Of a stretch of DNA of 64,000 bases, positions 19,350-27,706 are shown piece by piece; position 1 is the first letter of the stretch; each line of letters opens with the position of its first letter. A program made the position numbers and the translations under genes. This DNA comes from Pusillimonas sp. MFBS29. GTDB lineage: Bacteria; Pseudomonadota; Gammaproteobacteria; Burkholderiales; Burkholderiaceae_B. The notes under the pieces were generated by a model. The model saw nothing but the letters and a program-made list of their open reading frames with translations, did no database searches and was not told the origin of the DNA. The DNA is taken from contig NZ_JAJEWL010000005.1 in assembly GCF_020687695.1 (NCBI RefSeq), positions 239,010-303,009 on the forward strand, read 5' to 3'.

Positions 19350-20635
19350 CTTAGATTCATGCCTAACCTGGGCTTGCCCGCAGCAAGCTGGGCCAGATTA
19401 TCGTCAAGCTGATCGAGTTCATACAAATAATTGACCATTACACCGCAGGACTGCTCCATGCCTTTCGCAGAGCAGTCGGCCGCCCAGTTAAGCCGCTCTA
19501 TGCGCGCCCCGTTCCCCAGATGAAACCGCGCGACGGGATCGAGTGGTTGTCCGTTCTTCATGGTTTTCAGATAATGCACTGCAAGCCGCAAGCCAGTGCG
19601 CTGTACCGCATCAGAAACCTGCCCGGCCGCCGCCGACCTGAGCTTGTCCACCCACTTGAGTCCGGCCTCGGGATCGTCCTGGGCCTGCAGCTTGTCGGCT
19701 TTGTCGCTTAACAGTTCCTGCATGGCTTTGCCATCTTGCTTGCCCAGCCACTCGGCAAAGCCCGGCATGGGTGACAGCGTTGCAAATGACTTCAGGCGCG
19801 GCAACTCGCGCAACAGCTCGTCTATGACTCTTTTAAGCAGGAAGTTGCCGAAACTGATACCGCGCAGGCCAGGCTGCGTATTGGAAATGGAATAAAAAAT
19901 AGCCCAGCGTGCCTTGCTGGTATCGTCAGGTGGAGCCTGAGGATCAAGCAGTACCTGCACATTTCCCGCCATTTGCGCCGCAAATGCGACCTCGACGAAT
20001 ATCAGGGGCACCCCGCTCATGCGGGGATGGAAAAACGCGTAGCAGCGCCGGTCATCGGCAACCCGGTGTTTCAGTTCTTCCCAGGAACGTATTTCGTGCA
20101 CAGCCTCGTACTGTATGAGTTTTTCAAGCAACGACGCAGGCGAATCCCAGGTAATGGGTTGCAGTTCCAGCATGCCCACATCGAACCAGCTGCACAGCAG
20201 CCCTTCAAGCTCGCGTTCGAGCACGCTCAGCCCGGCCACTTGTTTACGCCATCGCAACATATCGGCGCGCAGTTCTACCAGCAGATCAAGACTTTCGGCC
20301 TGCGCATAAAGGCGCCTGAACATGCGTAGCCCCTGATCTTCACGAGGCTCAAGGCCGTTACTGGTTTGTGCCAGGGCAGCGAGCATGGACCGACGCTCCT
20401 TGGGGTCCGCTGCCTGATAGCGAGCGCTCCATTGCTTGGCCAGCCGATTGGCAGAAACGTCGGTCATGCGCGCCGAGAACAAGGGCAGCACCTCAAGGGG
20501 AGCTGGCACGGCATCGCGATCGAGCCAGCGGCTAAGGCGTGCAATCAGGCCCTGGGCCGCCGTCTCTTCGTGATTGCCCTCGGTTTCCACCACACTGACT
20601 GCATTCTCTTGTTTGGGCGTATCGGTAACCTTCAT
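19340..20635 (-). CDS. matA: Malonyl-CoA decarboxylase MatA
   Basis: The enzyme decarboxylates malonyl-CoA to acetyl-CoA and CO2. The protein has 431 residues from ATG 20635. A helical N-terminal oligomerisation region (to about 170) is followed by the acetyltransferase-like catalytic domain with HPRMSGVPLIFVEVAF, YSISNTQPGLRGISFGNFL and PGFAEWL. The Ser in SISNTQPGL and a C-terminal His correspond to the catalytic pair of the family. AGGAG lies 9 bp upstream of this ATG, inside the end of matR, and decides against the TTG two codons earlier. The matR stop is 2 bp upstream of the start. Confidence 0.94.
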   Translation of the reverse strand: MKVTDTPKQENAVSVVETEGNHEETAAQGLIARLSRWLDRDAVPAPLEVLPLFSARMTDVSANRLAKQWSARYQAADPKERRSMLAALAQTSNGLEPREDQGLRMFRRLYAQAESLDLLVELRADMLRWRKQVAGLSVLERELEGLLCSWFDVGMLELQPITWDSPASLLEKLIQYEAVHEIRSWEELKHRVADDRRCYAFFHPRMSGVPLIFVEVAFAAQMAGNVQVLLDPQAPPDDTSKARWAIFYSISNTQPGLRGISFGNFLLKRVIDELLRELPRLKSFATLSPMPGFAEWLGKQDGKAMQELLSDKADKLQAQDDPEAGLKWVDKLRSAAAGQVSDAVQRTGLRLAVHYLKTMKNGQPLDPVARFHLGNGARIERLNWAADCSAKGMEQSCGVMVNYLYELDQLDDNLAQLAAGKPRLGMNLRWR

Positions 20636-20637
20636 GA

Positions 20638-21399
20638 TCAAACTCCTGAGTCTTGTAGGGCAGATGAAGGCTGCGTACTACCCGTCAGGGCGGCAACATC
20701 CTGGGCTGACAACGCATGCAGCGCCTCGAGCTGGCGCATCAGATGTTTGCGTGTCAGCGCCTCGGCGCCGTCCGGGTCACGTGCCTTCAGGGCCGCGAAA
20801 ATTGCCAGATGTTCTGCACAGGATTCCTGAATGCGGCCTGGATAAGCCAGGCTTTGATGTCGGGACAGACTGAGCAACTTGCGCAGATTATCGACCAGAT
20901 CCGACAGCCATCGATTGTCGGCCAGCGCCTGTATGGCTTCGTGTATAAGCGCATTGGTCGCATAGTATTGGTCTATGTCGCCGGTCCTGGCACGCGCCTG
21001 AAGCTGTTGATGCAAAGGCTCGAGCCGTTCCAGGTCATCGTCAGTGACCTTGCGGGCTGCTTCATATGCACAGCGCCCCTCGAGCATGGCCATAAGTGGA
21101 AAGATATCGTCAAGGTCGCGAGGCGCGAGCTGATTGACGAAACAGCCCCGACGGGGCTCCAGGCGCAGCAGGCCTTCGGCCACCAGCACCTTCAGGGCTT
21201 CGCGCAGCGGTGTACGGGAAATGCCCAATTCCTGAGTCATGCGCACTTCATCTATCCAGGCACCCGCCTGGAGCTCGCGCGACTCGATCATGGCACGCAG
21301 CCGGTCGGCAACTTCCAGATAAAGCACTTGTTGAACAATGCGATTACCCAAGGCACGCCCCTTTGCAATGAGCACTTCAGACCAACTGCCGTTGCTCAT
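20638..21399 (-). CDS. matR: GntR-family (FCD) regulator MatR
   Basis: The protein has 253 residues. A winged helix-turn-helix at about residues 24-90 includes RMTQELGISRTPLREALKVLVAEGLL. The C-terminal all-helical FCD ligand domain has the metal-binding pattern of spaced Asp and His residues (ALIHEAI, CAEHLAIFAAL, RKHLMRQL). MatR of rhizobia represses mat genes and releases DNA with malonate, and the same role is inferred here. It heads the matR-matA-matB-dctPQM strand and is divergent from the PLP enzyme gene. The ATG at 21399 has no clear Shine-Dalgarno. A TTG at 21351 behind AAAGGGG would still leave the HTH intact and is an alternative start. Confidence 0.88.
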   Translation of the reverse strand: MSNGSWSEVLIAKGRALGNRIVQQVLYLEVADRLRAMIESRELQAGAWIDEVRMTQELGISRTPLREALKVLVAEGLLRLEPRRGCFVNQLAPRDLDDIFPLMAMLEGRCAYEAARKVTDDDLERLEPLHQQLQARARTGDIDQYYATNALIHEAIQALADNRWLSDLVDNLRKLLSLSRHQSLAYPGRIQESCAEHLAIFAALKARDPDGAEALTRKHLMRQLEALHALSAQDVAALTGSTQPSSALQDSGV

Positions 21400-21403
21400 A
21401 ATT

Positions 21404-21413
21404 CATAATTATG
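21404..21413. promoter_or_regulatory. Palindrome just upstream of matR, possible operator
   Basis: CATAATTATG is a perfect 10-bp palindrome only 4 bp upstream of the matR start codon, in the 148-bp divergent region shared with the PLP-enzyme gene. GntR-type regulators often bind short palindromes near their own start, so autoregulation is plausible. The site is AT-rich and short, so chance is not excluded. Confidence 0.3.
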
Positions 21414-21547
21414 GCGAAATCTGCCCATAAGGCAATAAGCAAATTCCTATTGATAACCCTAGGAAGGTCTAAACTGGTGTCCGGAATAAATCGCATGGGT
21501 GCGCGTTCACACGACCCATTTCTTTCACTTTGACAAGGATCCCCGCA

Positions 21548-22762
21548 ATGAAGGACGCCGCAAGCCCGCCTACCCGACCAGCGCCACAAGACTGGCACGC
21601 TGAAACCGCCATATTGCATGGCGACGCCTGGCTATCGACCGACGGTGCGGTGTGTCCTCCCATTCATTACAGCGCCACATTCAAGGCTGAAAGCGCGCAA
21701 GAGTTTGCCGAAATGGCAACCACCGCGCGTCATCCCGGCTTCTACACGCGCTACGGGAATCCGGTGCACAAACGCGTGGAAGCTATCCTGGCTGAACTGG
21801 AAGGGACTGAAACCGCCCTGCTTACCGCGTCGGGCATGGGGGCCATCAGCACGACCATCCTGGCACTGGTCGCGCGCGGCGATCATGTGATCGCCCAGCG
21901 CCGCCACTACATGAGCACGTCCAGGCTGTTCGAAGAAATCCTGCCACGCTTCGGGGTGGAATCCACGTTTGTCGACCAGACTGATCTTGACGCCATGGCG
22001 GCCGCCATCAAGCCCAATACCCGTCTGATCATGCTGGAAACACCGGTCAACCCGACACTTGCACTGACCGATCTGCAGGCCGTGGCCAGCATGGCACAGC
22101 CCAAAGGCATCATTACCATTGCCGACAACACCTTTGCCTCGCCCATTAACCAAAAGCCCCATGACCTGGGCATAGATATTGTCCTGCACAGTGCAACCAA
22201 ATACTTTGGAGGCCATCACGACGTCACCGCCGGAGCCATCTGCTGCAGCAATGCACACGCCGAAAAAATATGGGACATGCACACTACGCTGGGCTCGGTC
22301 TTGTCGCCCATGGACGCCTGGCTGCTGTTGCGCGGCCTGCGCACCCTTTCCTTGCGGATGGAACGTATCAACTCCAATGCCCTGGCCCTGGCACAGTGGC
22401 TCGAGCAACAGCCTCAGATAGAGCGCGTGTTTTATCCCGGGCTGGAAAGCCATCCGCAACACGATCTTGCCCTGAAGCAGATGCGCGGCTTTGGCGCCGT
22501 CATTGCATTCTCGGTCAAGGGTGGTTTTGATGCGACGAGCCGCTTCGTATCCGGGCTGAAGCTTGCCACGCATGCGGTCAGCCTGGGCGGCGTCGAAACG
22601 CTCGCCGTGCATACGGCTGCAATGTGGTCGGGCACCATGACTGAAGCGCAGATGCAAACGGCAGGCATAGAGCCCAACTTTGTGCGCATGTCGGTCGGCG
22701 TCGAGCACATAGACGACCTGAAGCAAGACTTGTCGCAGGCCTTGCCTCAGGTCACGAACTGA
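21548..22762 (+). CDS. Cys/Met metabolism PLP-dependent enzyme (cystathionine beta-lyase / gamma-synthase / methionine gamma-lyase type)
   Basis: The protein has 404 residues and is a member of the trans-sulfuration family of type I PLP enzymes. Visible landmarks are YTRYGNPVHKRVEAILAELEG, the Gly-rich cofactor loop ASGMGAIS, the ETPVNPTL segment, and the PLP Lys in HSATKYFGGHHD. SLGGVETLAVHTAAM near the end binds the substrate carboxylate. Which of the gamma-synthase, beta-lyase or gamma-lyase activities it has cannot be decided from sequence alone. AAGGA precedes the ATG at a good distance. It is divergent from matR, and its 3' end overlaps the convergent acyltransferase gene by 16 bp. Confidence 0.9.
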   Translation: MKDAASPPTRPAPQDWHAETAILHGDAWLSTDGAVCPPIHYSATFKAESAQEFAEMATTARHPGFYTRYGNPVHKRVEAILAELEGTETALLTASGMGAISTTILALVARGDHVIAQRRHYMSTSRLFEEILPRFGVESTFVDQTDLDAMAAAIKPNTRLIMLETPVNPTLALTDLQAVASMAQPKGIITIADNTFASPINQKPHDLGIDIVLHSATKYFGGHHDVTAGAICCSNAHAEKIWDMHTTLGSVLSPMDAWLLLRGLRTLSLRMERINSNALALAQWLEQQPQIERVFYPGLESHPQHDLALKQMRGFGAVIAFSVKGGFDATSRFVSGLKLATHAVSLGGVETLAVHTAAMWSGTMTEAQMQTAGIEPNFVRMSVGVEHIDDLKQDLSQALPQVTN

Positions 22763-23787
22763 AAGGGCCTGATACGCCGCAGCACCATAATCATGGCAAG
22801 CGACACGGCAAAAACGCAAACAGCGGTAAACGGTATCGCCCACCATGACGATGCCGCCGCATTGGTCAGGCCGGTCGCATTGCCCATGATGCTCAAAACA
22901 AAGATATGGATGCAGTAAATGCCCAGGGTGCATGCAGCGACCTTGTTGACGGGCCCCGCGTACTCCCCCGCCTTCGTGCCCAAACCGTACAGAACATTGA
23001 AGGCACACACCGACGAAGCCAGCACGAATGGCGAAAGATAATCGTAGAACAAGGTCTGGGGCGTGCCTGTAGCCACCGAATAAGTGTAAGTGGCCGTCAT
23101 GGTCAAAACACTGAACACCAGGAACAGCACCACGTTGCCAAACCAGTATCTGCGCTTGTCGGGATGTTCGGTATAGGCCTCGTGCACGTAGGCCCCCAGA
23201 AATAAATAGCCAACCAGCCCAAAGAAAGAATCGGCACCATAGACCTTCAGCAAATCAGCCTCTATGTGCAGCACCTCCCGCACGGTGGGCCAGGCACACA
23301 CCACTGCCCAAAATATCAGATAAAGCCGCCTTTCGGACCGCAGCGTGGCATGCCATATTTTCCGCAAAAAGGGCACGAACAAATAGATGCCCACGATTGC
23401 GTACAGATACCACAAGTGAAACGTGACCGGCCCGTTCAGCAATTCCTTGATCCAGTCGTACCAGGCGCCATAGCGCTCGCCTTCCCAGGTATTCCAGATC
23501 ATGTAGAACAGCGACCAGAACAGCAGCGGCGGCAAGATGCGCGCAAAGCGCTTCCTGAAGAAAACGGGCATGGACTCTTGCCTGCCGAGCAGCAGAACGC
23601 CGGTGATCATCAGAAAAATCGGCACGCAGCTGCGCGTAAGGGAGTCATAAAAATTGCTGGCCCACCACTGCTCATCAAAAACGGCGAAATTGACGGCCGC
23701 TGCGTGCAGCAGCACCACCATAAAGCACGCCCCTACCCTGGCCGTGTCCATGGCTGTGCTGAAGGTACTGTTTCCGGCCTGTGACAT
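22747..23787 (-). CDS. Acyltransferase family 3 integral membrane protein
   Basis: The protein has 346 residues and about ten hydrophobic segments. The N-terminal helix contains the family signature RVGACFMVVLLHAA with the conserved His, then SCVPIFLMITGVLLL and the RFARILPPLLFWS loop. These are hallmarks of the OafA/WecH-type acyltransferases that transfer acetyl or other acyl groups to sugars or lipids of the envelope. WecH-type enterobacterial common antigen acetyltransferases look closest, but the acceptor is unknown. GGAG before ATG 23787 supports this start over a longer frame. It is divergent from sixA, with 210 bp between. Confidence 0.85.
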   Translation of the reverse strand: MSQAGNSTFSTAMDTARVGACFMVVLLHAAAVNFAVFDEQWWASNFYDSLTRSCVPIFLMITGVLLLGRQESMPVFFRKRFARILPPLLFWSLFYMIWNTWEGERYGAWYDWIKELLNGPVTFHLWYLYAIVGIYLFVPFLRKIWHATLRSERRLYLIFWAVVCAWPTVREVLHIEADLLKVYGADSFFGLVGYLFLGAYVHEAYTEHPDKRRYWFGNVVLFLVFSVLTMTATYTYSVATGTPQTLFYDYLSPFVLASSVCAFNVLYGLGTKAGEYAGPVNKVAACTLGIYCIHIFVLSIMGNATGLTNAAASSWWAIPFTAVCVFAVSLAMIMVLRRIRPFQFVT

Positions 23788-23997
23788 GCAGACTCCATGT
23801 ATTGGAACAGTCCTAGAGTTAGCACGCCTCATCCCGGCGTATGCAATGAGCTTTCTCGACTCTTTGCCAAGTGTTAGCAGATATCGGGTTTTCCCCTGTC
23901 AGTTAACAACTCATTGCGCTTCACTACATCCGCGCATTCGTCAGGCAGTCCGTTAGAATGGCTTACCAAATAGAACTCGATGCAAGGAATTAACGAT

Positions 23998-24516
23998 ATG
24001 CGCCGACTCATGCTGCTGCGCCATGCCAAAGCCGACTGGCCCGATGGCGTAGCCGATCATGAACGCCCCCTGGCCAGACGCGGGCAACGCCAGGGCCCGG
24101 AAATGGCCAGATACATGGCATCTGAAGGGCTGATCCCCGACAGTGTCATCGTTTCTACGGCAAAACGTACCCAACAGACCTGGGAGCTGGTGGCAACTGC
24201 GCTTCCGTCCGGCATCAGGAAAAGCAACGACGCCCGTATCTACGAAGCCCCAAAAAACAATATATTGAACGTCATTCGCGAAGCGGACGACACTGCACAG
24301 GTATTGTTATTGATAGGCCATAACCCCGGCTTCACCGAAGTGGCATACAGCCTGATCAACACCGAATCGCAGTCTCCCGCCCTGGCGCGTCTTGATCGCG
24401 GCTACCCCACCTCAGGTCTGGCAGTCATAGATTTCCAGACAGAAAGCTGGGCAGACATCACTGAAGGCAGCGGCCGACTGGAACGATTCGAGACGCCTGC
24501 CTCGATCGGCGACTGA
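23998..24516 (+). CDS. sixA: SixA-like phosphohistidine phosphatase
   Basis: The protein has 172 residues and the short histidine-phosphatase fold. The catalytic motif is LLRHAKADW (RHA variant of RHG) and the second His is in LLIGHNPG, followed by the C-terminal region LDRGYPTSGLAVIDF. E. coli SixA removes phosphate from the HPt domain of ArcB and also acts on the nitrogen-type phosphotransferase system. AAGGA stands 9 bp before ATG 23998. The stop is only 8 bp from the pgtC-like gene, so sixA probably leads the operon of the sensor kinase system. That raises the possibility that its target is this phosphorelay. Confidence 0.9.
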   Translation: MRRLMLLRHAKADWPDGVADHERPLARRGQRQGPEMARYMASEGLIPDSVIVSTAKRTQQTWELVATALPSGIRKSNDARIYEAPKNNILNVIREADDTAQVLLLIGHNPGFTEVAYSLINTESQSPALARLDRGYPTSGLAVIDFQTESWADITEGSGRLERFETPASIGD

Positions 24517-24524
24517 TCCGCACC

Positions 24525-25718
24525 ATGAGCAGTGTTTTCAGGCCTTTCAGGCTGGCCGCGCTGCTACTGGCGCTGGCTCTGCCCGGGCTGTCGGTGGCCA
24601 CAGAAGAACTGCGCATCATCACCTCGTATCAGCCCAGCATGATCAACCCCATGCTTGAGGCATTCAAGCAGCACTACCCAGACATACATGTTCGGGTATT
24701 GAACAAGAATACCCACGCGGCGGTCGACGAGATGCTGGCCGGCAACGAACGGCGCTTCGACCTGTTCTGGGCCTCTGCTCCGGAAGCGTTTGTGGTGCTC
24801 GAACGCGCCGGCCTGCTGACGGATCTGGGCCATGGACCTCATGCCGATTTTGCCTGGTCGGCAGTTGGCTGGACATGGCGCAGCCCTCGTGGAACATCAG
24901 CCGGGTTTCCGGTGCCACAGGACTGGAACGACCTGCTGGACCCGGTCTTTGCCCGAAGCATCGCCATGTCGCACCCCATGCGATCGGGCACCATGCATTC
25001 ACTGCTGGAAACCATACTGCAGGATCGCGGCTGGCTGGCCGGCTGGGCCTGGGTGCTGGAACTGACCGGACAACTGAATACCATTTCGGCGCGCAGCTTT
25101 GGCGTGCTGGAAGGCGTTGCCAGCGGTGACTTTGCTGTCGGCCTGACCATAGACTTCCTGGCACTCACGCGCAGCGCCGACGGACTGGTATTCCGTTACG
25201 GCCGCCCCGTGATCATGATTCCTGCGCGAATTGCCGCCCTGCGGGGTGGCAATCATCGCAAGGCCGCCCGTGCCTTCATGAATTTTGTGCTGTCCGACGA
25301 AGGTCAACGCACCTTGCTGCATCCCGATGTGCGGCGCATTCCTGTCAATCCCGATGTCCGCGCCGAACTGGCCGAATCCCTGAACCCCGAAGTCAGGGCG
25401 GCCCTGAGTTTCAGCTGGTCGCGCTACGACCCCGAGTTGGCCGCACGGCGCTACTGGGAGGTCAATCAGATTTTCGAAGCCTTCGTAGCACGCGACTTGC
25501 TGCTGCGCCGCGATCTATGGCGGCGGCTGCGGGCTCTGGATCAAGCGCCTGTAGCGGAACGCGCACGGATACGGAGGCTGCTGACCTGGATGCCGCTGAC
25601 CGAGCATCAGGCCCGTTCCACCGACCAGAACCGTGAGACGCTGGTCGAATGGTCCGAGCGTTCGCACACCATGCTGCGCGATGCAGAGGCCATGATCCGC
25701 CGACTGGAGCAGCAATGA
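24525..25718 (+). CDS. pgtC: PgtC-like periplasmic sensor (binding-protein fold)
   Basis: The protein has 397 residues. A Sec signal peptide ends near VATEE, and the mature part is a type II periplasmic binding protein fold. The pattern DLFWASAPEAF near residue 80 is almost repeated in the transport binding protein encoded at 29189 (DLMWASAPDAF), as is NKNTHAAVDEM versus SRNTNAAVSHL. The C-terminal 120 residues are helical and Arg-rich, an extension that could contact the kinase. In Salmonella, PgtC with PgtB and PgtA controls the phosphoglycerate transporter gene pgtP. The order here (C, B, A) and the ATGA overlap with the kinase gene agree with that role. The symbol is by homology and order, and the ligand is unproven. 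Confidence 0.8.
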   Translation: MSSVFRPFRLAALLLALALPGLSVATEELRIITSYQPSMINPMLEAFKQHYPDIHVRVLNKNTHAAVDEMLAGNERRFDLFWASAPEAFVVLERAGLLTDLGHGPHADFAWSAVGWTWRSPRGTSAGFPVPQDWNDLLDPVFARSIAMSHPMRSGTMHSLLETILQDRGWLAGWAWVLELTGQLNTISARSFGVLEGVASGDFAVGLTIDFLALTRSADGLVFRYGRPVIMIPARIAALRGGNHRKAARAFMNFVLSDEGQRTLLHPDVRRIPVNPDVRAELAESLNPEVRAALSFSWSRYDPELAARRYWEVNQIFEAFVARDLLLRRDLWRRLRALDQAPVAERARIRRLLTWMPLTEHQARSTDQNRETLVEWSERSHTMLRDAEAMIRRLEQQ

Positions 25719-27706
25719 GACGCTGGCGAGGTTCGATAAGGGGACAGCTGCTGGCCGCGCTGGTATTGGTCGTGATCATCGCAACGGGTGTCCTGGCCAT
25801 CGGTATGGGCGTTATGTTACGGGCCGAACACGACTTTCGCACCCTTGCCCAGGATCGCATTCCGGCCGTCGCCCTGGCCGGTGAACTGGCCGAGGCGACC
25901 GGCGATCTGGCCGCCCTCGCCATGCAGATGGTTGCTGATCCAGCCATGCCCGCCAAATCGATGCAGGAATCGATAGATAAAGCAGCAACAGGCGTCGAGG
26001 CGGTTCTGGCTTCGCCGGTGCTGCAGGCTGTGCCCGAACGCACCGCAACCCGTGCAGCAACCCGTGTCGCCGAGCGTGACCTGCGCCGGGCACTGACCGA
26101 CTTCAGCCAGATCAGTGCCGAACTGGCCACGCACACCCGGGCCGAAGCCAGGGCGGGTATCGAGCTCCGCTGGATCCATGCCGATGTGCAGGATCAGGTC
26201 CAAGGCATACTCAGTGACCTTTCCTTCAATATGGACACGCAACTGGCCGCCCTGGTCAGCGCGACGGATCCGGTCGCGCGCAGCGCCGCCGAAAAGGCGT
26301 TGTCACGCGACTGGTTGCTACGCGACCGGATGCAGCAGATCGGATCCGAAGCCGCTACGCTGACAGCGCTGCTGCTGCAGGCACGCTCGACAGACAACGC
26401 CGACGCGCTGGAGCAAACGCTGGGCCTTGGCCGCGACACGCTGGACCGCCTGGCGCTAGCCCAGCTGAACCTGCCCTCACGCGTTGACATCAAGCTATTG
26501 TCCCAGACGCTGGACAGACTCAAGGCGTTGGCTACAGGCGACGGAAACATCTTTGCACAACAACAGCACAGGCTGGACCTGCACCGCGCAGCCGTCACTG
26601 AGTTACACGCAGCGCAGTCGGGCCTGGCCAGAATGCAGGCCGCACTCACTGATCTGGGCAGATCCGAACGTATCGGGGCACAGCGCAGTGCTGACGCCGC
26701 AGCCGCAGCAATCGGACGCGGCTCGGTCTGGCTCGCGCTGGTGACGTTGATCGGGGCCATCGCCACAGCGGCGATTCTGGCGATCTTTGTCCATCGCCGC
26801 ATCTTGCTCAGAATCGAAGCCCTGTCGGCCGATCTGCGCCGCATTGCCAAAGGCGATCTGAGCGATAAGCCGCAGCAAAAGGAACCATCCCCATCACGCG
26901 CCGCAGCAGGCGACGAAATCGCCGACATGACTCATGCGGTCGGTGTGTTCCGCGCCTCTGTCCACGAACGTCAATTGGCCATCGAACGTCTGGAGCTGAC
27001 ACAGCGCGATCTTGTACAGGCGGGAAAAATGGCGGCCCTCGGACAGATGTCTGCCGCGATCAGCCATGAAATCAACCAGCCGCTGGCCGCCATTGGACAC
27101 CGACTGCACAACCTGGGTGCAGCCCATCCTGACACTCGCCCCGCCATTGCCCGAATTGATGCGCTGCTTGAACGCATCAACCGCACGATAGGCCATCTGC
27201 GCCGCATTGCCCGGCGCTCGGCCCATCGCAATGGCTGTGTCACGCTGGCGGAACCCATGCAGGCGGCACTGGAGTTGTTGGACCACCGCTTGCGCACCGA
27301 AGGAGTGCGCATTGAATGCGACGATCTCACCCGGCTACAGGTTGCCGGCGACGAGATTCTTCTTGAACAAGTCCTGCTCAATATTCTTGGAAATGCGCTG
27401 GACGCTATTGCTGCACGCGAGGCACCGTCTGACCCCGGTCTGATATGCATAGAGCTTGGTCAAGGCGATCCGGTCACGCTCGCCATCCGCGATAATGGCG
27501 TGGGACTGGGCGGGCAAAGCGGACAGACGCTGACCGATCCTTTTGTCACAACCAAAGAGCCAGGCAAGGGGCTGGGACTCGGCCTTTCAATTGCGTTCAA
27601 CGTCATGCAGGACATGGGCGGCCATCTGGCAATAGAGCAACAAGAGCAAGGCGGTGCTGTGGTACGACTGCAGCTGAATCGCTGGCAGGAAGATACATAT
27701 GAGTGA
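25715..27706 (+). CDS. pgtB: PgtB-like membrane histidine kinase
   Basis: The protein has 663 residues. A first transmembrane helix lies at about 10-32 and a long helical periplasmic region runs to about 345. The second helix is near 350-370 (LALVTLIGAIATAAILAIFV), then a HAMP domain and the kinase core. The phosphorylated His is His451 in the H-box AAISHEINQPLAA. The N-box is LNILGNALDAI, and the ATP lid carries DNGVGLG and KGLGLGLSIAFNVM. This is the NtrB/DctB-like class with the HEINQP box. The start ATG overlaps the pgtC stop (ATGA) and the end overlaps pgtA by 8 bp, so the three are made together. It probably reads ligand-bound PgtC and phosphorylates PgtA. Confidence 0.88.
   Translation: MRRWRGSIRGQLLAALVLVVIIATGVLAIGMGVMLRAEHDFRTLAQDRIPAVALAGELAEATGDLAALAMQMVADPAMPAKSMQESIDKAATGVEAVLASPVLQAVPERTATRAATRVAERDLRRALTDFSQISAELATHTRAEARAGIELRWIHADVQDQVQGILSDLSFNMDTQLAALVSATDPVARSAAEKALSRDWLLRDRMQQIGSEAATLTALLLQARSTDNADALEQTLGLGRDTLDRLALAQLNLPSRVDIKLLSQTLDRLKALATGDGNIFAQQQHRLDLHRAAVTELHAAQSGLARMQAALTDLGRSERIGAQRSADAAAAAIGRGSVWLALVTLIGAIATAAILAIFVHRRILLRIEALSADLRRIAKGDLSDKPQQKEPSPSRAAAGDEIADMTHAVGVFRASVHERQLAIERLELTQRDLVQAGKMAALGQMSAAISHEINQPLAAIGHRLHNLGAAHPDTRPAIARIDALLERINRTIGHLRRIARRSAHRNGCVTLAEPMQAALELLDHRLRTEGVRIECDDLTRLQVAGDEILLEQVLLNILGNALDAIAAREAPSDPGLICIELGQGDPVTLAIRDNGVGLGGQSGQTLTDPFVTTKEPGKGLGLGLSIAFNVMQDMGGHLAIEQQEQGGAVVRLQLNRWQEDTYE

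Noticed and set aside
21632..23008. Long open frame (458 codons) on the minus strand across the PLP enzyme gene
   Set aside because: It is antisense to a clearly recognisable enzyme, has no recognisable domain, is rich in Gly/Arg/His/Cys as expected for a shadow frame, and runs into the acyltransferase gene.
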